Translations under genes and position numbers: made by a program
The notes under the pieces: model-generated
What the model was told of the DNA's origin: nothing
What the model saw: the letters and a program-made list of their open reading frames with translations, nothing else
The model's database searches: none
Shown: piece after piece, positions 1-12,079 of the stretch
How the letters are laid out: each line of letters opens with the position of its first letter
How positions within the stretch are numbered: the stretch's first letter is position 1
Source of the DNA: Talpa occidentalis
Lineage: Eukaryota > Chordata > Mammalia > Eulipotyphla > Talpidae
Direction of reading: 5' to 3'
Assembly (NCBI RefSeq): GCF_014898055.3
Contig: NW_023601543.1
Location: forward strand, 62,075,782-62,139,781
DNA length: 64,000 nt

Positions 1-284
1 CATATCTTAAAAATCATAGATTGATTAGGTAAAAATAAAATTTCAATTTCAGAAGAAATTCAGACCCTTTATGCATGAATTATACTACAAATTTCTACAG
101 TTTTCTTTCAAAGGCAAGCCTCATAATATTTCACAATATGTCTGCTTTATTAAACATTTGTCCTATAAGAGTGCCTCAGTTTCAAGGGGACATGTTTAGG
201 CTGAATATGAGCTATACTCCCCTAAGAAGATCAATAGCCCATGGAATTTGAAGATGTATATGATTTTTAAGGGTTAAACTGCAA

Positions 285-460
285 TTTATTTATTTTTTTG
301 AGTACCTGCAGTCTTCCACCACTCTGTACCCACTCTCCTCCCCCTTTCTCTACTCTCCCCCTCCCCCCTCCACCCCCCCTCTTCAGTGTCTCAGTTCTAT
401 GGTCTGCTTTCAAGGGTCAGTCTTACAATTTGTCTTTGTCTGATCCTATTTTAAGCTGGA
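285..460 (-). mobile_element. L1 3'-UTR fragment, antisense (probable)
   Basis: A T-rich start is followed by a pyrimidine-rich, C-run-containing stretch and then a segment ending in a TCTGATCC-like motif. This is the look of a mammalian L1 3' UTR read in reverse, and it resembles the antisense L1 tail at 8688-8948. No ORF2 coding remains, so the assignment rests on composition and similarity only. Confidence 0.4.
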
Positions 461-1652
461 ATTTCTGACCATGAAACCATATTCTTACTCCATATGAATT
501 TTAAAATCTCATTATATATCATAAAAGTAAGTTAGAGAATAATTACCCATGATTATTCATTCAAACTTTACTGATCACCTACTATGAACCAAGCACTATG
601 ATAGATACAAAAATACAATGGTAGGAAAAATAGGAAAAGCCCTTGCCTTAAGCTTATATATACTGATAAAGGAGCTATGTAGTATCTGAACAAATACTGC
701 ATATATTAGTTATAACTATATAGTAATATTATAGTTACTATCTCCTATTGTAAATGTTATAAAGGAAACATACAAGTAATATGAGAGAGAATAATTATGG
801 GGATGCAATCTGGTCTGGAGAGGTCAGGGACACACTTCCTGAAGAACTGGCAGTTATATTGAAATTGACAGTATAAATAGGGGTTTGTCTGGATTATTCT
901 TCCTTTTCCTTCCATCTGTCTTAACTCTTCTATTCCCTTCTTTGTTCCTGGCAAAAGCATATACAAGTGTTAAAGGTCATAAGACAGAAAGAGTACGATT
1001 ATTTCTTTTTTTTATTTTTTTTTCAGGGGAGAGCGTAAACACAGTCCCCCACTACCACAAATTATGCAGTCACATTTCTCACATTTGGAGAAATCGCAGG
1101 GGTCAGCCCATCTGGAGTGCAAAGGATAAGCCTTGCCCTGGGAAAACTACCTTCGTGATCATGGTATCTCCCCTGCCAGGTAAGTATGAGAGTATGGTTC
1201 TTTCAAAGAACTAAGAGATCAGTATGGCTGAAACTTTTAAGGTTAAGTTTTGAAGAACTCCAAACACAAAGATAGTAAAAAGTGATCTAGCAAAAGTGAT
1301 CAAGAAAAAATGACCAAGGAGAATCTGGTGTTATAGAAGCTAAGGAGGTAGACTATTTCAAGAAGGAAGAATGATACACTGTTCTGAATGCTTTTGAGAG
1401 GTCAATTAAGATAGAGTTGAAAAGCATTCATTGTGTTTGGCAATATGGAAGACATTAATAACATTGTCAAAAGCACTTTTGGTAGAAGGAAATCAGGCAA
1501 ACTGCCAGACAAGAGTGAATTTGTGTCTATCAGCTAGATTTTGCTGTTGTAAAAATCAACCCCAAAGCTTAACAATACCCAAAAGTTTATCTCTAACTTA
1601 TGTAACATGTACTATGCAGATCAGTGGGAGTTTCTGCTAGTTACTCTGATAG
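461..1652. other. Non-coding stretch, no gene seen
   Basis: AT-rich DNA with no convincing coding frame. A short segment at about 555-650 has the 'activity in a window, then ACCTACTATGAACCAAGCACT' look of an L2/MIR 3' end. The 109-codon frame at 885-1214 is low complexity and shows no recognisable domain. Confidence 0.5.
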
Positions 1653-1668
1653 AGGTTCCATTGTTTTT

Positions 1669-1982
1669 ATTTATTTATTTATTTGTTTTATAGAGGCATG
1701 TTTATTTATTTATTTGTTTGTTTGTTTGTTTTTTGTTTATACATGCGCTGGGTACAGTCAGAAGCACGGGAGGGCGAGAGAATTCACCAGAGCGGGGAGC
1801 AGAGCAGGCAGAAGGACCCAAGTACACTGCTGAGGGGAGCAGCGGGCGGCAGGAGAGGTCTGCGAGCCATGTGGGACCCTCCTCCGGTGGCTGGCGAGCA
1901 TCCGGGGATCGAACCGGCGCCGCAGAGGCTGCGGGCAGGTTTGCAACCCAGCGCTCAACCGCTGCGCCACCGGGGAGGCCCA
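1669..1982 (-). mobile_element. tRNA-headed composite SINE, GC-rich subfamily (A), full length
   Basis: Reference description for this SINE. Read on the minus strand: a tRNA-like head with A-box (GTGGCGCAGCGGTTGAGCG) and B-box (GGTTCGATCCC), the linker GGGTCCCACA, a ~130-bp body that matches the LTRs at 5.6 and 29.6 kb, and an AAATAAATAAATCTTT-type tail. It is flanked by a 16-bp target-site duplication, 1653-1668 and 1983-1998, with one mismatch. The tail is unusually long and contains several ATTT and GTTT runs. Subfamily A heads carry GTTGAGCGCTGGGCTGCGAAGC. The frames at 1683-2010 on both strands are SINE artefacts. Confidence 0.9.
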
Positions 1983-1998
1983 AGGTTCCATTATTTTT

Positions 1999-2269
1999 AA
2001 GTCGGATCATCTACAACAAGGACCTGCCTCAGTTGCTAGAGCAGGGAAAGAAATCATGGAGACTCATGAATTCACTAGTAAAGTTTTTGGTCCATTGACC
2101 AGACTACTCACATGATTCCACTCTTCAAAGGAACTAGAAAATGAAGCTTTCCATGTGTCAATGAGAAGGGGAAGAAGATACTGGTGACCTCCAGCAATAT
2201 TAACAAAAAAAAAAAATAAGAAAACAGCTCAAGTATAGATCGCAATTTTAAGAAGTTTAGTTTTAAAAA

Positions 2270-2315
<46 letters not shown>

Positions 2316-3955
2316 GCTATATGGTGATATAGCTTGCTCCTTGTCCCTAAGGAGGTGGGGGCAGGGGGCATGTGTGTGTGCTTTGAAAGCATTGTATAAA
2401 TCAAATTTAATGTTTTGAAGAACCAGATGGAGAAAGCAATGGACTAAAGACACAGAGAAGAAGGGAAAATAATAAAATGAGATTCCTTCAGAAAGCAAGA
2501 ATGATGGAATCCAGTCAACAATGGAGGGTTTGACCTTTGATATATGGAGGAACACTTTGTCCATTGAAAAAGAAGAAAAATGAGCACTGAGTTAAGATGC
2601 AAGTAGGTTTTGAAATTTAATAACCAGAGCTTAAGGGAGGTCCCTTCCAAGGGTATTTATTTTCTATATGAAATGTGAAGCAAAGTTATCCACTAAGATT
2701 GGAGCATGAGAGTAGAAGAGATGATCAGAAGTTTGAGGAAAATAGAAACAGTGTGAAAGGGATTTCTGAGAGTAGAAGATGGACAAATAGGTTGCTGGGC
2801 AGTGTTGAAGGCCTGGTTGGGATTGGCTATCATAAATAGATCATATTAATTTACTGTTATAGAATTTCTCCAATAATTGTGACTTTAACAAATGACTATC
2901 ATGAAGATGAAAAATGATTGGTTTCACTTGGGAAGTAGTTTTACAGAAGATAGTGACTGAATGAAAGGGGAAAAGAGAGCTGAAGAATATTGATTAATGA
3001 ATCTTATGATGAAAACCATTTTGTCTCTACTGGATAAAGAGGGAAGTGAGATCAGGAAGAAGGTGGTTTATGGGGATAAAGTAGAGAGGTCAACAGATTG
3101 AAGAACTTTAAGGTCTGTTATAGTGTAGGCATTTGAGGAATAATCTAGAAAGGTAGGAAATTGTGAATAAAGTGAGATGTTCAAGGAATGGATGTGGAAA
3201 CGCTATGGTTTTCAATGATGGTGTCCAGTCTTCGTGGAAGTTAGTAGTCCAGAGGGTGGGTGAAAATGTTGAAAGGTCTAAGAACTAAGCAGCCAGGGAG
3301 TTGGGTGCATTATCCATGGGCCATTTTATGAGGATGAGAACTGTGGTATAGGGGTTAGACTCTTTAATAAATGAAGAGGAGAATACAGGAGAGGTTAACA
3401 GATGATTTCAAGGAGTAAAGGAGAGGATAATACACCCTCAAAAGAGATAGGGAGGGAGCAACGATCTAGAAGTGAAAAATGAATCTGAAAGTACTTTAAT
3501 TAAGCTCTTCTGAAGAAGTATAGATCCTATTCAATCTGTAAAATGTCAAGATTCACATCAACTTTCTCAAAAATTGATTAATGACCAGCACTTGACCTAG
3601 AAATGTGTGAATTTGTATGAATGAAGTTGATTAAACTACTTTTGGACTGCTTTGGTATTTATATCAAAATCCATATTTTTATATAGCTAAGAAGCTATGT
3701 TTCACTGTTGTTCTTTAATCTAAAAATCCATGCAGCTGTACCCATATCAAATTCTGATCACATGGGCACTACATTCCTTGCCTGAACTGTTTTACAGGGT
3801 TGGGTGAGGGGCATCCAAGGACCCCAAACCTGCCCACTCTAAATGGATTTTGCCATCCACTGCATCAAGACAGAATGTTCTAGTGTGTAAGACCTTATCT
3901 GCAACAAAAACACACTAGAGAAACAAAAACCACTTACAGTAGCAGGTGCCATGTG
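1999..3955. other. Purine-rich unique or very old repeat DNA
   Basis: No gene. The plus strand is strikingly A+G rich from about 2400 to 3500 (many GAAG, GGAG and AGAGA runs), as in old decayed repeat sequence, but I cannot name a family. It contains the TA microsatellite at 2272-2311. The minus-strand frames here read through that microsatellite or low-complexity sequence. Confidence 0.45.
2272..2311. repeat. (TA)n microsatellite
   Basis: Twenty uninterrupted TA units. They generate the Tyr-Ile-rich runs in two minus-strand frames, which are therefore not genes. Confidence 0.97.
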
Positions 3956-3994
3956 AAAAACAACTCTCCCTTTAGGGCAGGCTGACTAACCACA

Positions 3995-4320
3995 GATGGC
4001 TCATGTCCCTTCTTCAAATCAAGATAAGGGCTGCCATTGTCAGCCTCCACACAGGTCTCACCCACATCTCTGTCTCTTTCAAGTGTCTCCTTCCGTGTCC
4101 CCCAAATACCTGGGACAACTCCAAGGCCGAGAAGCAAGCACGTGTCTCTCTACTCTGTGTGCCTCCTCCAGGTCTTCTTCCTGTCTCTAGTTCCTTCTGC
4201 TTCCTCTCAGTTTCTTCTTCCCACTCTCTTCTAACTTCACCTCCATGCCCAGCTCCACCTTCCTTAAGGTGGGGCAGGGAACCTGGACCCTCACTTTTCC
4301 CTGGGGATTAGTTAAGCTGC
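3995..4320 (+). mobile_element. Unclassified interspersed repeat, copy A
   Basis: Aligns by eye with 12080-12420 (same strand) and with 6415-6800 (opposite strand). Shared landmarks in order: TCAAGATAAGGGCTGCC, TCTCACCCACAT, TTTCAAGTGTCTCCTTCC, TGTCCCCCAA, AAGAAGCAAGC, TGTCTCTCT and CTGTGTGCCTCCTCCA. It ends near GGTGGGGCAGGGAACCTGGA. No TG..CA ends or poly(A) signal are evident, so it may be ERV-internal or a DNA-transposon remnant. The overlapping short plus frames are not conserved as protein in the other copies. Confidence 0.6.
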
Positions 4321-4354
4321 TCTTACTCACCTTCTCTCTCTTAAGAAAGATATA

Positions 4355-4658
4355 AGAGGGCCTCCCCGGTGGCACAGCAGGTTGAGTGCCGCGTTGTGAA
4401 GCTGTCCGCAGCCTCTGCAGTGCGAGTTTGATCCCCGGCCAGCCAGAGAGACACCCACATGGCACAGCAGACCTCTCCTGTGTATTTCAGTCAATCTGCC
4501 TGTTCTGTTCCCTACTTTGTCTCTGGTGAATCTTCTCACCCTCCATCACCTCTGGCCTGTACCCCAGCTCTTTTAGAAATAAATAAATCTTAAAATTAAA
4601 TAAGGAAAAATTTAAAAAAGAAAAATAAATCTGCAGCAAAAGGGATAAAACATTAAAA
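4355..4658 (+). mobile_element. Composite SINE, intermediate head, internal deletion
   Basis: The head begins GGGCCTCCCCGGTGGCACAGC. The body jumps from CAGACCTCTCCTG straight to TGTATTTCAGTC, so it lacks about 24 bases (CCCACTGCTCCCCTCAGCAG region) present in nearly all other copies. The missing piece lies inside the LTR-derived body. A short duplication AAAGATATA (4346-4354 and 4659-4667) flanks the element. Confidence 0.85.
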
Positions 4659-4667
4659 AAAGATATA

Positions 4668-5556
4668 TCAGAATACAAGGAATCCCTTTAATATTTTTCA
4701 AATTTACAAGTAAATAATTTTCAAAACATTTATGCTTTAAATATTAATAACACACTACTTACTTCTAACATTACAATATATGGCCCCAACTTATGATGAC
4801 TCTTAGCACTACTTATTTACACCCCTCAAGCTATTCTTGTGATACTTCCTTTTCCCTTCAAATTACCCTTTGCAGTTCCTATCAGCCAATATGCAGTTGG
4901 AGTTGGTTGAGGGTAAAATGTAGTATATAGTTAATTTTTCACCAGATTCTCTTTGTTCTCTATTGCTGGTCTATGCATGCCTATAGTTAATTATTTATAA
5001 TTATTATTTCCTTTACCTACAATAAGACAGAGGTTTAATTTTAAAATTTGTCCTTAGACATCAGCCCTTTAAGAATTGTGTCTGACTTTGATATGACTTT
5101 CAAAGTGCCACATGAAACATTGTCCTTTAATTTTGTTTTCATGAAAAACGATGAATCGACTTTAAAATGAGAAGTGTTAGGATACTAAAGACCTTCCTGC
5201 TGTTGCTGTTCTCTGGTTGCCAACCCCATTCCTACCTCGATAATCTGTTAAAATCTCTCTTCCAGGAACCATTCTGAGAGTGTCACTTTCTCCTTGCTAG
5301 GACCCTGTCGCTGTCCTTTCTAAAGAATTAAAATTGTGCTCAGATTTCTCCAAACTCTATTCATCCAGAGAGTGGAGGCCTTGGGAACTGCAATGACGGG
5401 TCAAAATGTGTGTCACAGAGCAATATTTTCTGGGGCACCTGGAGCACACCTTGTCAGGCTGCCTATGCTAAGTTTCACTTAAATCTCATAAGGAACAAAG
5501 CATGTGTGTCCACAGGCTGGACTTCCCTGGTGCTTGCAAAGTCACTGTTCGTGGTC
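4668..5556. other. Non-coding stretch, no gene seen
   Basis: AT-rich unique sequence. The 116-codon frame beginning at 5410 runs into the antisense LTR at 5560 and its second half is LTR sequence, so it is not a gene. Confidence 0.5.
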
Positions 5557-5559
5557 ACT

Positions 5560-5934
5560 TGTGGTCAGGAGAATCAGGCTGGAGGCATGAGGGTGAAACA
5601 ATTCAGCAGTGACAGGGTTGAGAAAGGAAAGACAGATTTATTAAAATTCCCCACAAGGGCACAGGGGGAGAGACAGGGAGAGGTCTGCGCCAAGAAGGGC
5701 TTGAGGCTCTTTTATACCTGTTATCTACTGAGTTGTCCAGGCTTGGGTGTTGACCTTTGACACAGAATGTGTCCTGGCCCTGCTTCCACATTCATGGTTA
5801 AGGTGACTGGTCTTAGGGCCTGTTCCCATAGCAACTTTATTGATTCCCTTTATCTATTTAAGCCTCCCAAACTTGCCCGCTGGGCAAGGAGTCGGGGCTT
5901 AGTTTTTAACCTTAGTAGTGAAACCCTGAAACCA
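5560..5934 (-). mobile_element. Solo LTR-like element, same family as 29.6 kb (copy 2)
   Basis: Read on the minus strand: starts TGGTTTCAGGG, carries a TATAAAAG box (5716-5709) and an AATAAA signal (5642-5637), and ends ..CTGACCACA. It aligns along its length with 29630-30053; shared blocks include GTTGCTATGGGAAC, GCAGGGCCAGGACACATTCTG, GATAACAGG followed by TATAAAAG, and CCTCCAGCCT near the 3' end. About 375 bp. From about 25 nt after the TATA box onward it also aligns with the SINE body. No clean target-site duplication was found. It is probably a solo LTR of an endogenous retrovirus; no gag/pol/env coding is visible beside it. Confidence 0.75.
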
Positions 5935-6414
5935 GGACTATAAAACCTACTCCTTACCATGTACCCAGTGGGTCAAGAAGCCAGAAAGCCCTGTCAAGGT
6001 AGTGTTTTAGGGTGATATACATATTTGGGAGTGTGAGGGGCTTAGTCCTGTGGCAAGGCTGAATTTTTCTCTGAAGAGACTATTCTATTACCACCTACCA
6101 AAGCAAGCCTCCTGCAAGAAATGGGAAGATCAAAATTTCTGATCACCAAATATCCCTCCTTAATCAGCTGTCCCCTGGTAGGCTCACTGGGGATGTATCC
6201 TTGTGCTTATCACAGGAAAGCATGATTTTTACAAGGTTTATGTGTCAGAGGCCTCATTTTCACAGAGCCTTCAACCTAATCATGGGTGAGATATTGCAAG
6301 ATTTTTGGGAAGCTGTTAATAATTACTACTGGAGGAAATAGGCAGTTTGGTCAAAAAGATCTGAAAAACACTAAAAATGAGCCAATTTGGGGCAGAAATG
6401 CTCAGATTTGCTAT
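5935..6414. other. Non-coding stretch between LTR and repeat copy B
   Basis: No gene. It could be internal sequence of an ERV whose 3' LTR is the element at 5560-5934, because repeat copy B beyond it lies in the same (minus) orientation, but no viral coding is recognisable. Confidence 0.35.
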
Positions 6415-6800
6415 GTACTTTGCTTTGGTGTAACTGTAATCACCATAGAGAGGTGAACTTCCATGTTCCCTGCCCCACCTAAGAAGTTTGGAGCAGAGCG
6501 GCAATGGGAAGCCAGAAAGGACTGGGGAGGAGAAAACTTGGAGGAAGTACATGGAGCAGAGAGACATGTGAAGAAGAAGCCATGTTTGCTTCCTGACCAT
6601 TGACTTGCACTGTGGACTTGAGGGACATGGAAGGAGACACTTGAAAGATACATGGGTGAGAGACCCCTGGGGAGACCAAAAATGGCTGCCTTTATCTTGA
6701 CTTGTATTTTGATTTTGCTATTTTCCTTCCAGACTTGCCTGGCCCCTTCTGCCCCTTTTCTATGGGTCCCCACCATAAGGTGCCTTAGACTTGTGGCAGG
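6415..6800 (-). mobile_element. Unclassified interspersed repeat, copy B
   Basis: Minus-strand copy of the repeat at 4.0 and 12.1 kb. Together with copy C it extends the family upstream: both carry CCCATAG..AAAGGGGCAGAAGGGGCCAGGCAA..CTGGAAGGAAAA before the segment shared with copy A. A 146-codon minus frame (6411-6851) spans it. The frame is not preserved in copy C and shows no known domain, so I treat it as incidental. Confidence 0.6.
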
Positions 6801-8240
6801 CTTTTGGGCCTCAGTTACCCCGTATTGAGCCAACCCTGTTTGACTGGGCATTTATCCATGAGGGGATGGATAACTTTGGTTGGTTCATTGCAAACTATTC
6901 TCTCTATTGCACACTAATTCCATTGAAGTTCTTTGTATTGAAGATCTTATGCACCAAGCATATGTTTGTCTTTATGCAGTAGATGGCAGAATCTATATAG
7001 AGCATACAAAATTTCGGCATTCCGGGGTGCCCCTCATTCAGCCCACTAACATTAAGAATCTAGTTTTCCCAGCCTGCACTTGAAGGAACCTTTTTGACAA
7101 AGGAACACCTGTGACACTTGGGAGAGTGCTCTCCTATGGTGGGATATATTGTGGGTGTTTGTGTTGTGCCCAAGGTCAGCAGACTCAGTTTGGACCAGGG
7201 ATGCTATTGAAAAGAGCAGGTATTCAGAGGAAGGGGTTCAGTTCCTATCCATCCTCTGGCTTTTGCTGAACCAGAAACAGGAGTCACTCTGAAGCTGACT
7301 GAATTGTACAGCTTATTGAATTTACCCTGAACACTTCATTTGCAATTTGGCAACATCCCTGATTGTCAGAGGTTTTTAATCTGGTACAAAAGGCTACAGA
7401 GCAAGGCTGCTGCCCAAATCTGGCAGCCTATGGAAGTTTTTTTAATTAACTTTAAAAGGTCCGTGTGAGTCCTGCACATGGCAGGATATATAAAACACCC
7501 ACACCCTCAACTGGAGTGAGAGACAATTGGAGTTACTCCAAACTCATTTCACTAATATTTTTAGGAAGAATGAATTTTCTTCTTTTGAAATCTGAGTTTG
7601 CAAATGATTAGATTGAAAAAATAAAATGAAGTCTTACCAACAACATAAATTGCAGGGTCAGTGAAACCTTTATTCCAATTAGGTTGTCCTTTTAGAATTA
7701 AATCCACACTGAACCTTTTGTTCTTAAAAGGAGGTGCCCTCCAGATATGGGGGACACAGGGATGAGAAGATCCTCATGGGAGAGATTATAAATGATGACA
7801 TTGGAACAGAGTGACCTCAAGACTTAAATAAATTCACTCAATGAAGAGAAAACAGCAAAAAGTCATTCTGGACAAAGCCCAGTGATGCTTTGGCAATGCA
7901 GTGTGGATCTGGCATGGTGACACCAGACTCAAACTCTAACACAATGACCCCAAATGGATCCTGCTTTCTCCCCTGGGTGGCAGATTCTAGTAGTCCTTTC
8001 AAGGATATTTTTCCTGCCATATCCCTCCATGTGCAGAATGCCAGTGTAGGCATTCAACAAAGTGTGTGTTATTGAGAGCAGAGCTAGAGTGCTATTTGGT
8101 GCAAAAGAGTTCTCTGGAAAGCCATCGTATCCTACTTTTTCATATACTAGATTGTGGGCTTCATGGGAAGGTAGGGGGTGGGGGGAAGTGGGGAGTTGCA
8201 TGAAAGCTATGATTGATTCTTGGACTGGTTAAATAAAATA
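6801..8240. other. Unique-looking non-coding stretch
   Basis: No gene or recognisable repeat. The part at about 7330-7620 has balanced composition, TTAATTAA-containing AT clusters and no repeat hallmarks, so it would be a reasonable place to look for conserved non-coding sequence. Confidence 0.45.
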
Positions 8241-8589
8241 GAGGCCTCACACATACAGCAAGGACTCACTAATGCCATCCTTGATAGGTTCCTGAAAACT
8301 GAGATTTTAGGCAAAACCACATATAAGGAAACCAATTTACCATAAGCTAATTGATATAAACAAGAGTTAAGTTCCTATGTCATATCTCGGGTCATAAAAA
8401 CATCACCAAAGCTCTAAATAAAGACCCAAGACACTTCTAATATTAAACAATCATCTAAATTAGTTCATTTTCCACCCACTTATTCCAGTGCCTGGAGCCT
8501 ATCCAAGCAGCTCAGGGCACAAGAGGGGGCCCAGCTGGAAGGGAGAGTCCACCCTTCCATTGCAGGGTACCCACTTGCATGTGCACAAC

Positions 8590-8594
<5 letters not shown>

Positions 8595-8667
<73 letters not shown>

Positions 8668-8668
8668 C
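8595..8668. repeat. (TC)n then (TATC)n compound microsatellite
   Basis: An almost pure TC run of about 56 bases, 8595-8650, passes directly into TATC units to 8668. The Ser-Leu repeat frame at 8488-8703 is its translation. Confidence 0.97.
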
Positions 8669-8687
8669 ATTGGGACAATTTATCTTT

Positions 8688-8948
8688 GAAATATTTTTAT
8701 TGAGGTAACATTACACATAGGGTCCCCCCCTTTCAAGTGTTGCCATACCACACCCACCAACATAGTCTCCCACCATGTCCGTTGTGCTCCCTCCCCACTT
8801 TGTCCTAGGCCCTTCCTCTCCCCCCTCTATAGCCTCAGTTCTATATATTTCTAAGGCTAGTTTTTTAGTTTGGCCTTACCTGACCTTTGTTTGCTTTCTC
8901 TATATTCCACAAATAAGTGACATCATCCAGTATCTGAGACAATTTAAA
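8688..8948 (-). mobile_element. Old L1 3'-UTR fragment, antisense
   Basis: Begins with the A-tail side (AATATTTTTATTGAGGTAACATTACACATA) and continues with CCCCACTTTGTCC, TAGCCTCAGTTCTA and TTCCACAAATAAGTGACATCATCCAGTAT. The last motif is the antisense of the L1 end that precedes the ORF2 stop region in carnivore and bat L1s. It interrupts older repeat-like DNA on either side. Confidence 0.6.
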
Positions 8949-11350
8949 CATGCTGATGACCCCAAAGTGCCCACCTTTGGGAAGTGAGAGGAACGAGCAC
9001 CCAGAGAAAATCCACCAGTCACAGGGAGAAGGAAGAACAGCCACTGCCACACAGATGTGGCCGCCGCCAGGAACTGATTTTATTTTTCTCCTCAACATTC
9101 TAACAAAATGCTTTTGAGTGAAACCATGGTATCAAAGACCTGCTGTATAGACAATGGATGGTGTCCAGAGCCTTTGTAGACACTGCTGTTAAATATCTAT
9201 TTCAGTGACCCTACTGTCATTGCTGAATAACATTAAAAACCTAAATAAGTACATTAAATTATGTTTTTAAATGATCATGTTGGTTATATATTTTCTCAGT
9301 CGATGATTCCTAAAAAAATAACCATCAGTAACAGTTTCCCTAAATATTTGGATTTTAAAAAGGGGTTCTCGTGCCGGAAAAGACTGAGAATTGCTGGTCT
9401 AATCTTCTGTTGGTTTGTGTTCAAGTTGATTTGAAACCACCCCACATGGTCTTTCTTAAACTTCCCTCAAAAGGGCACTTCTGCAGGACCAGCTGCAAGG
9501 GGCACCATTCAGTGGTGAATTGTTCATCCCTTACTGTATCGAATCGATGCCCAGAATTCTGTAGTTGTAAACCCCCACCACAGATAAATTTTACAGATTT
9601 CCTACAAACTCGTTGACAGGAGCACAGCCCAAAGGGGTGTCTGGGAATGTCTGGAGAAAATAACCATGCTCACTACAGTGAAACCCGAGACTGCCTTCCA
9701 AATACTTCCCAGTGCTGAGTAGAAAAGTAGCCCCTATCTTAATGGACTGAATAAATCATCATTTCTGGCAAACTGGTTATGAAAGAGTGTGCTGAGGGCT
9801 GCTACTTCCAAGCAGAGGTGGTTTTTGTTTAACCTGAATCAAGACATTTAATGCTGACATGGGAAAGTCCAAAGCTGCACACGAGCAGGCTCCTTTCATA
9901 ACCAGTTGAAGCTCTCCTATAGTTATTACTAGCCCAGCTCTCCAGCCCCAACTGCTATTTGCCTTGATGTAAGGCACTGCCTGATTTATTAGCTAGGGTG
10001 AAATTATCTACCCTGAGATCCTTACTAATTTTCTTACATAACCAAAAGGAAAGGGCTGCCATTAAGACACCACATTATAATTTTTCCAAGAGGTTATTTG
10101 TGATAGGAAAGTGTTCAAGCCTGAAGTTGGATGAAAGTGAATTAAAGCCACACACAACTAAAGCCAAAAGGCAAGAAAATGTGGAGGCAAAGCTGACAGG
10201 CTCGTCTCACCCACTATCTGTATTTCTTTCTATTCAACTCAGAGCTTGCATCATTGAACATGACTTCAGAAGTCTCCATGACATTTTTTTTTAAAAGCAA
10301 GAGTTTGTAAGCAGGAGAAATGAGTCTCTCTTCCACTCAGCATCCCTTGCCTCTTGAAAATGGCAGTCGACTCGAGCTTTACTAACAACTATGTATGATA
10401 AAAAGGTTTTACAAGTAAATGCTGCACAGATGCATATATATATAGACATAGGTGTAGATAAACTTATAAATATGGATTACACATAAAATGAACCCTCTAA
10501 CAGCTACCACAGTCACTTCCAACACAGATGCAAATGCTTCTACTTTCAAAGTTAGCTAGGGTGTCACTGGTCGGTTGCATAGAGTTGCAAATGAAGCTAT
10601 CAACTCACACCACGTTTTCTCTGCTCACAGGTATAGAACAGATATAGAGACACTCCTACCTCAGGAACATCTGTCTGCTCCTGCTGGTCCTCTATCTGGT
10701 ACTTCCATCCCCCTAATAATCTGCGCCCTTCACTCCCTCATCTGCAAAACTTAGTTCTAATATCACCTCTCCCTAGCACCATGCTTAAAATGGCAACCCC
10801 CACTTCCACATCCCCAGCAACCCCCGACCGCCACCTAGCTTTATATTTCCCCCTAGCACTTACAAACTTCTAATATGCTATATGATTTGTTTGGTGTTTA
10901 ATGGAGATATTCTCTCTCCCCCAACATCACACGTGCATACACAGAAGCGTGCATGAGAGTGCACACACACACACATCAGAATTCAAGCTCCACGGGGACA
11001 AAAACTTTTCTCACTGTGCTGTTCCTGGCATCTGTGCTTTGCATGACACAGATGATCAGTCAGTGGTTGTTGATTGGGGTGGGGAAAAAATAGGCAATAG
11101 TGAACTATAGCAATACAAAAGGCTAAAAGTTATCTTCTAGATGACTTTAAATATTTGAAACTTGTCTTTAAATATTAAAGAATTTAAGTTCTTCCAAACA
11201 TGTTCAACACAGGGACAAAGAAGTTATTTGTTGGTCAAATAACTTTTTACTTATGCCACTTCATTTCTAAACCAGGCCCACCTGGAGCAAAATCTGAGTT
11301 AGAGTGAGGGTTTGGGTGCTAAAATCACAGGTACAAGTGAATGATCTGGA
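8949..11350. other. Non-coding stretch with an L2-like tail
   Basis: No gene. About 10700-10870 resembles an L2 3' region (short protein-poor C-rich stretch, then a TTCCCCCTAGCACTTAC end). Elsewhere it is unique sequence; no exon with splice signals and extended reading frame was found. Confidence 0.45.
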
Positions 11351-11354
11351 AATA

Positions 11355-11540
11355 GACAGGAAGCTCTTAGACTTTGGTTCACATCAGAATCCCTGGGAGA
11401 GCTCGTTAGAGCACAGGCTGCAGGGCCCCACCCCCAGAGTTTTGGATTCAGCAGTGCTGGGGTACAGCCCAAGAATTTCCGTTTCTAACAAGTTCCCAGG
11501 TGATGCTGATGCCACTGGTCTAAATGTTTCAGAGCAAGCA
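11355..11540. mobile_element. MER5-type hAT-Charlie remnant
   Basis: Contains the characteristic series CACATCAGAATCCCTGGGAG, GGGCCCCACCCCCAGAG, AAGAATTTCCGTTTCTAACAAG and CAGGTGATGCTGATGCCACTGG, matching the remembered MER5A layout. Non-autonomous and inactive. Confidence 0.75.
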
Positions 11541-11662
11541 CAGATCAGGTACTGATCTTTACTCATTGTGATTTTTCCCCTGTGTGGTTTTTTGTTTGTT
11601 TGTTTGTTTGTTTGTTTTTTGCCAAAACCAGCCTTATTTTCTCCTCCATACAAAGAGCTTTA

Positions 11663-11938
11663 TTTTTTAAAGATTTATTTTATTTATTTATGCATACAAG
11701 AGCTGGGTGTGGTGTGGGCCAGAGATGCAAAGAGTGAGAGGATTCACCAGAGACAGAGTGGGGAGCAGAACAGGTGGATTGCCTGAAATACACTGCTGAG
11801 GGGAGCAGAGGGCAAGACAGGAGAGGTCTGCTGTGCCATATGGGTATCTCCCTACCCGGGAGTCAAACTCGTGCTGCAGTGACCACGGATAGCTTCATGT
11901 TGCTGAGATTTAACCCCTTGAGCCACCAGGGAGGCCCA
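11663..11938 (-). mobile_element. Composite SINE, subfamily B, full length
   Basis: Antisense copy with the subfamily-B head (GTTAAG instead of GTTGAGCGC). The 15-bp target-site duplication ATACAAAGAGCTTTA (11648-11662) recurs at 11939-11953 with one change. Frames at 11568-12007 are its translation. Confidence 0.9.
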
Positions 11939-12079
11939 ATACAAAGAACTTTAATGGAATTACTGTGCAATAGGAAGAAGAAAAGAAAAAATAATACTTT
12001 CCAATGAAAAACCAAAATTTATACAACCCCTCGTGGAAAAATGCTCAGCTAAACAGTGCTGACCCAGAGTGGGACCACT

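Noticed and set aside
1683..2098. Overlapping frames on both strands, with Pro/Arg/Ala-rich peptides recurring near 13.3, 21.5, 22.4, 46.2 and 51.2 kb
   Set aside because: They recur because they are all translations of the same SINE; frames are not preserved between copies.
6411..6851. 146-codon minus frame as a conserved gene
   Set aside because: It overlies repeat copy B; the aligned copies A and C do not keep the frame.
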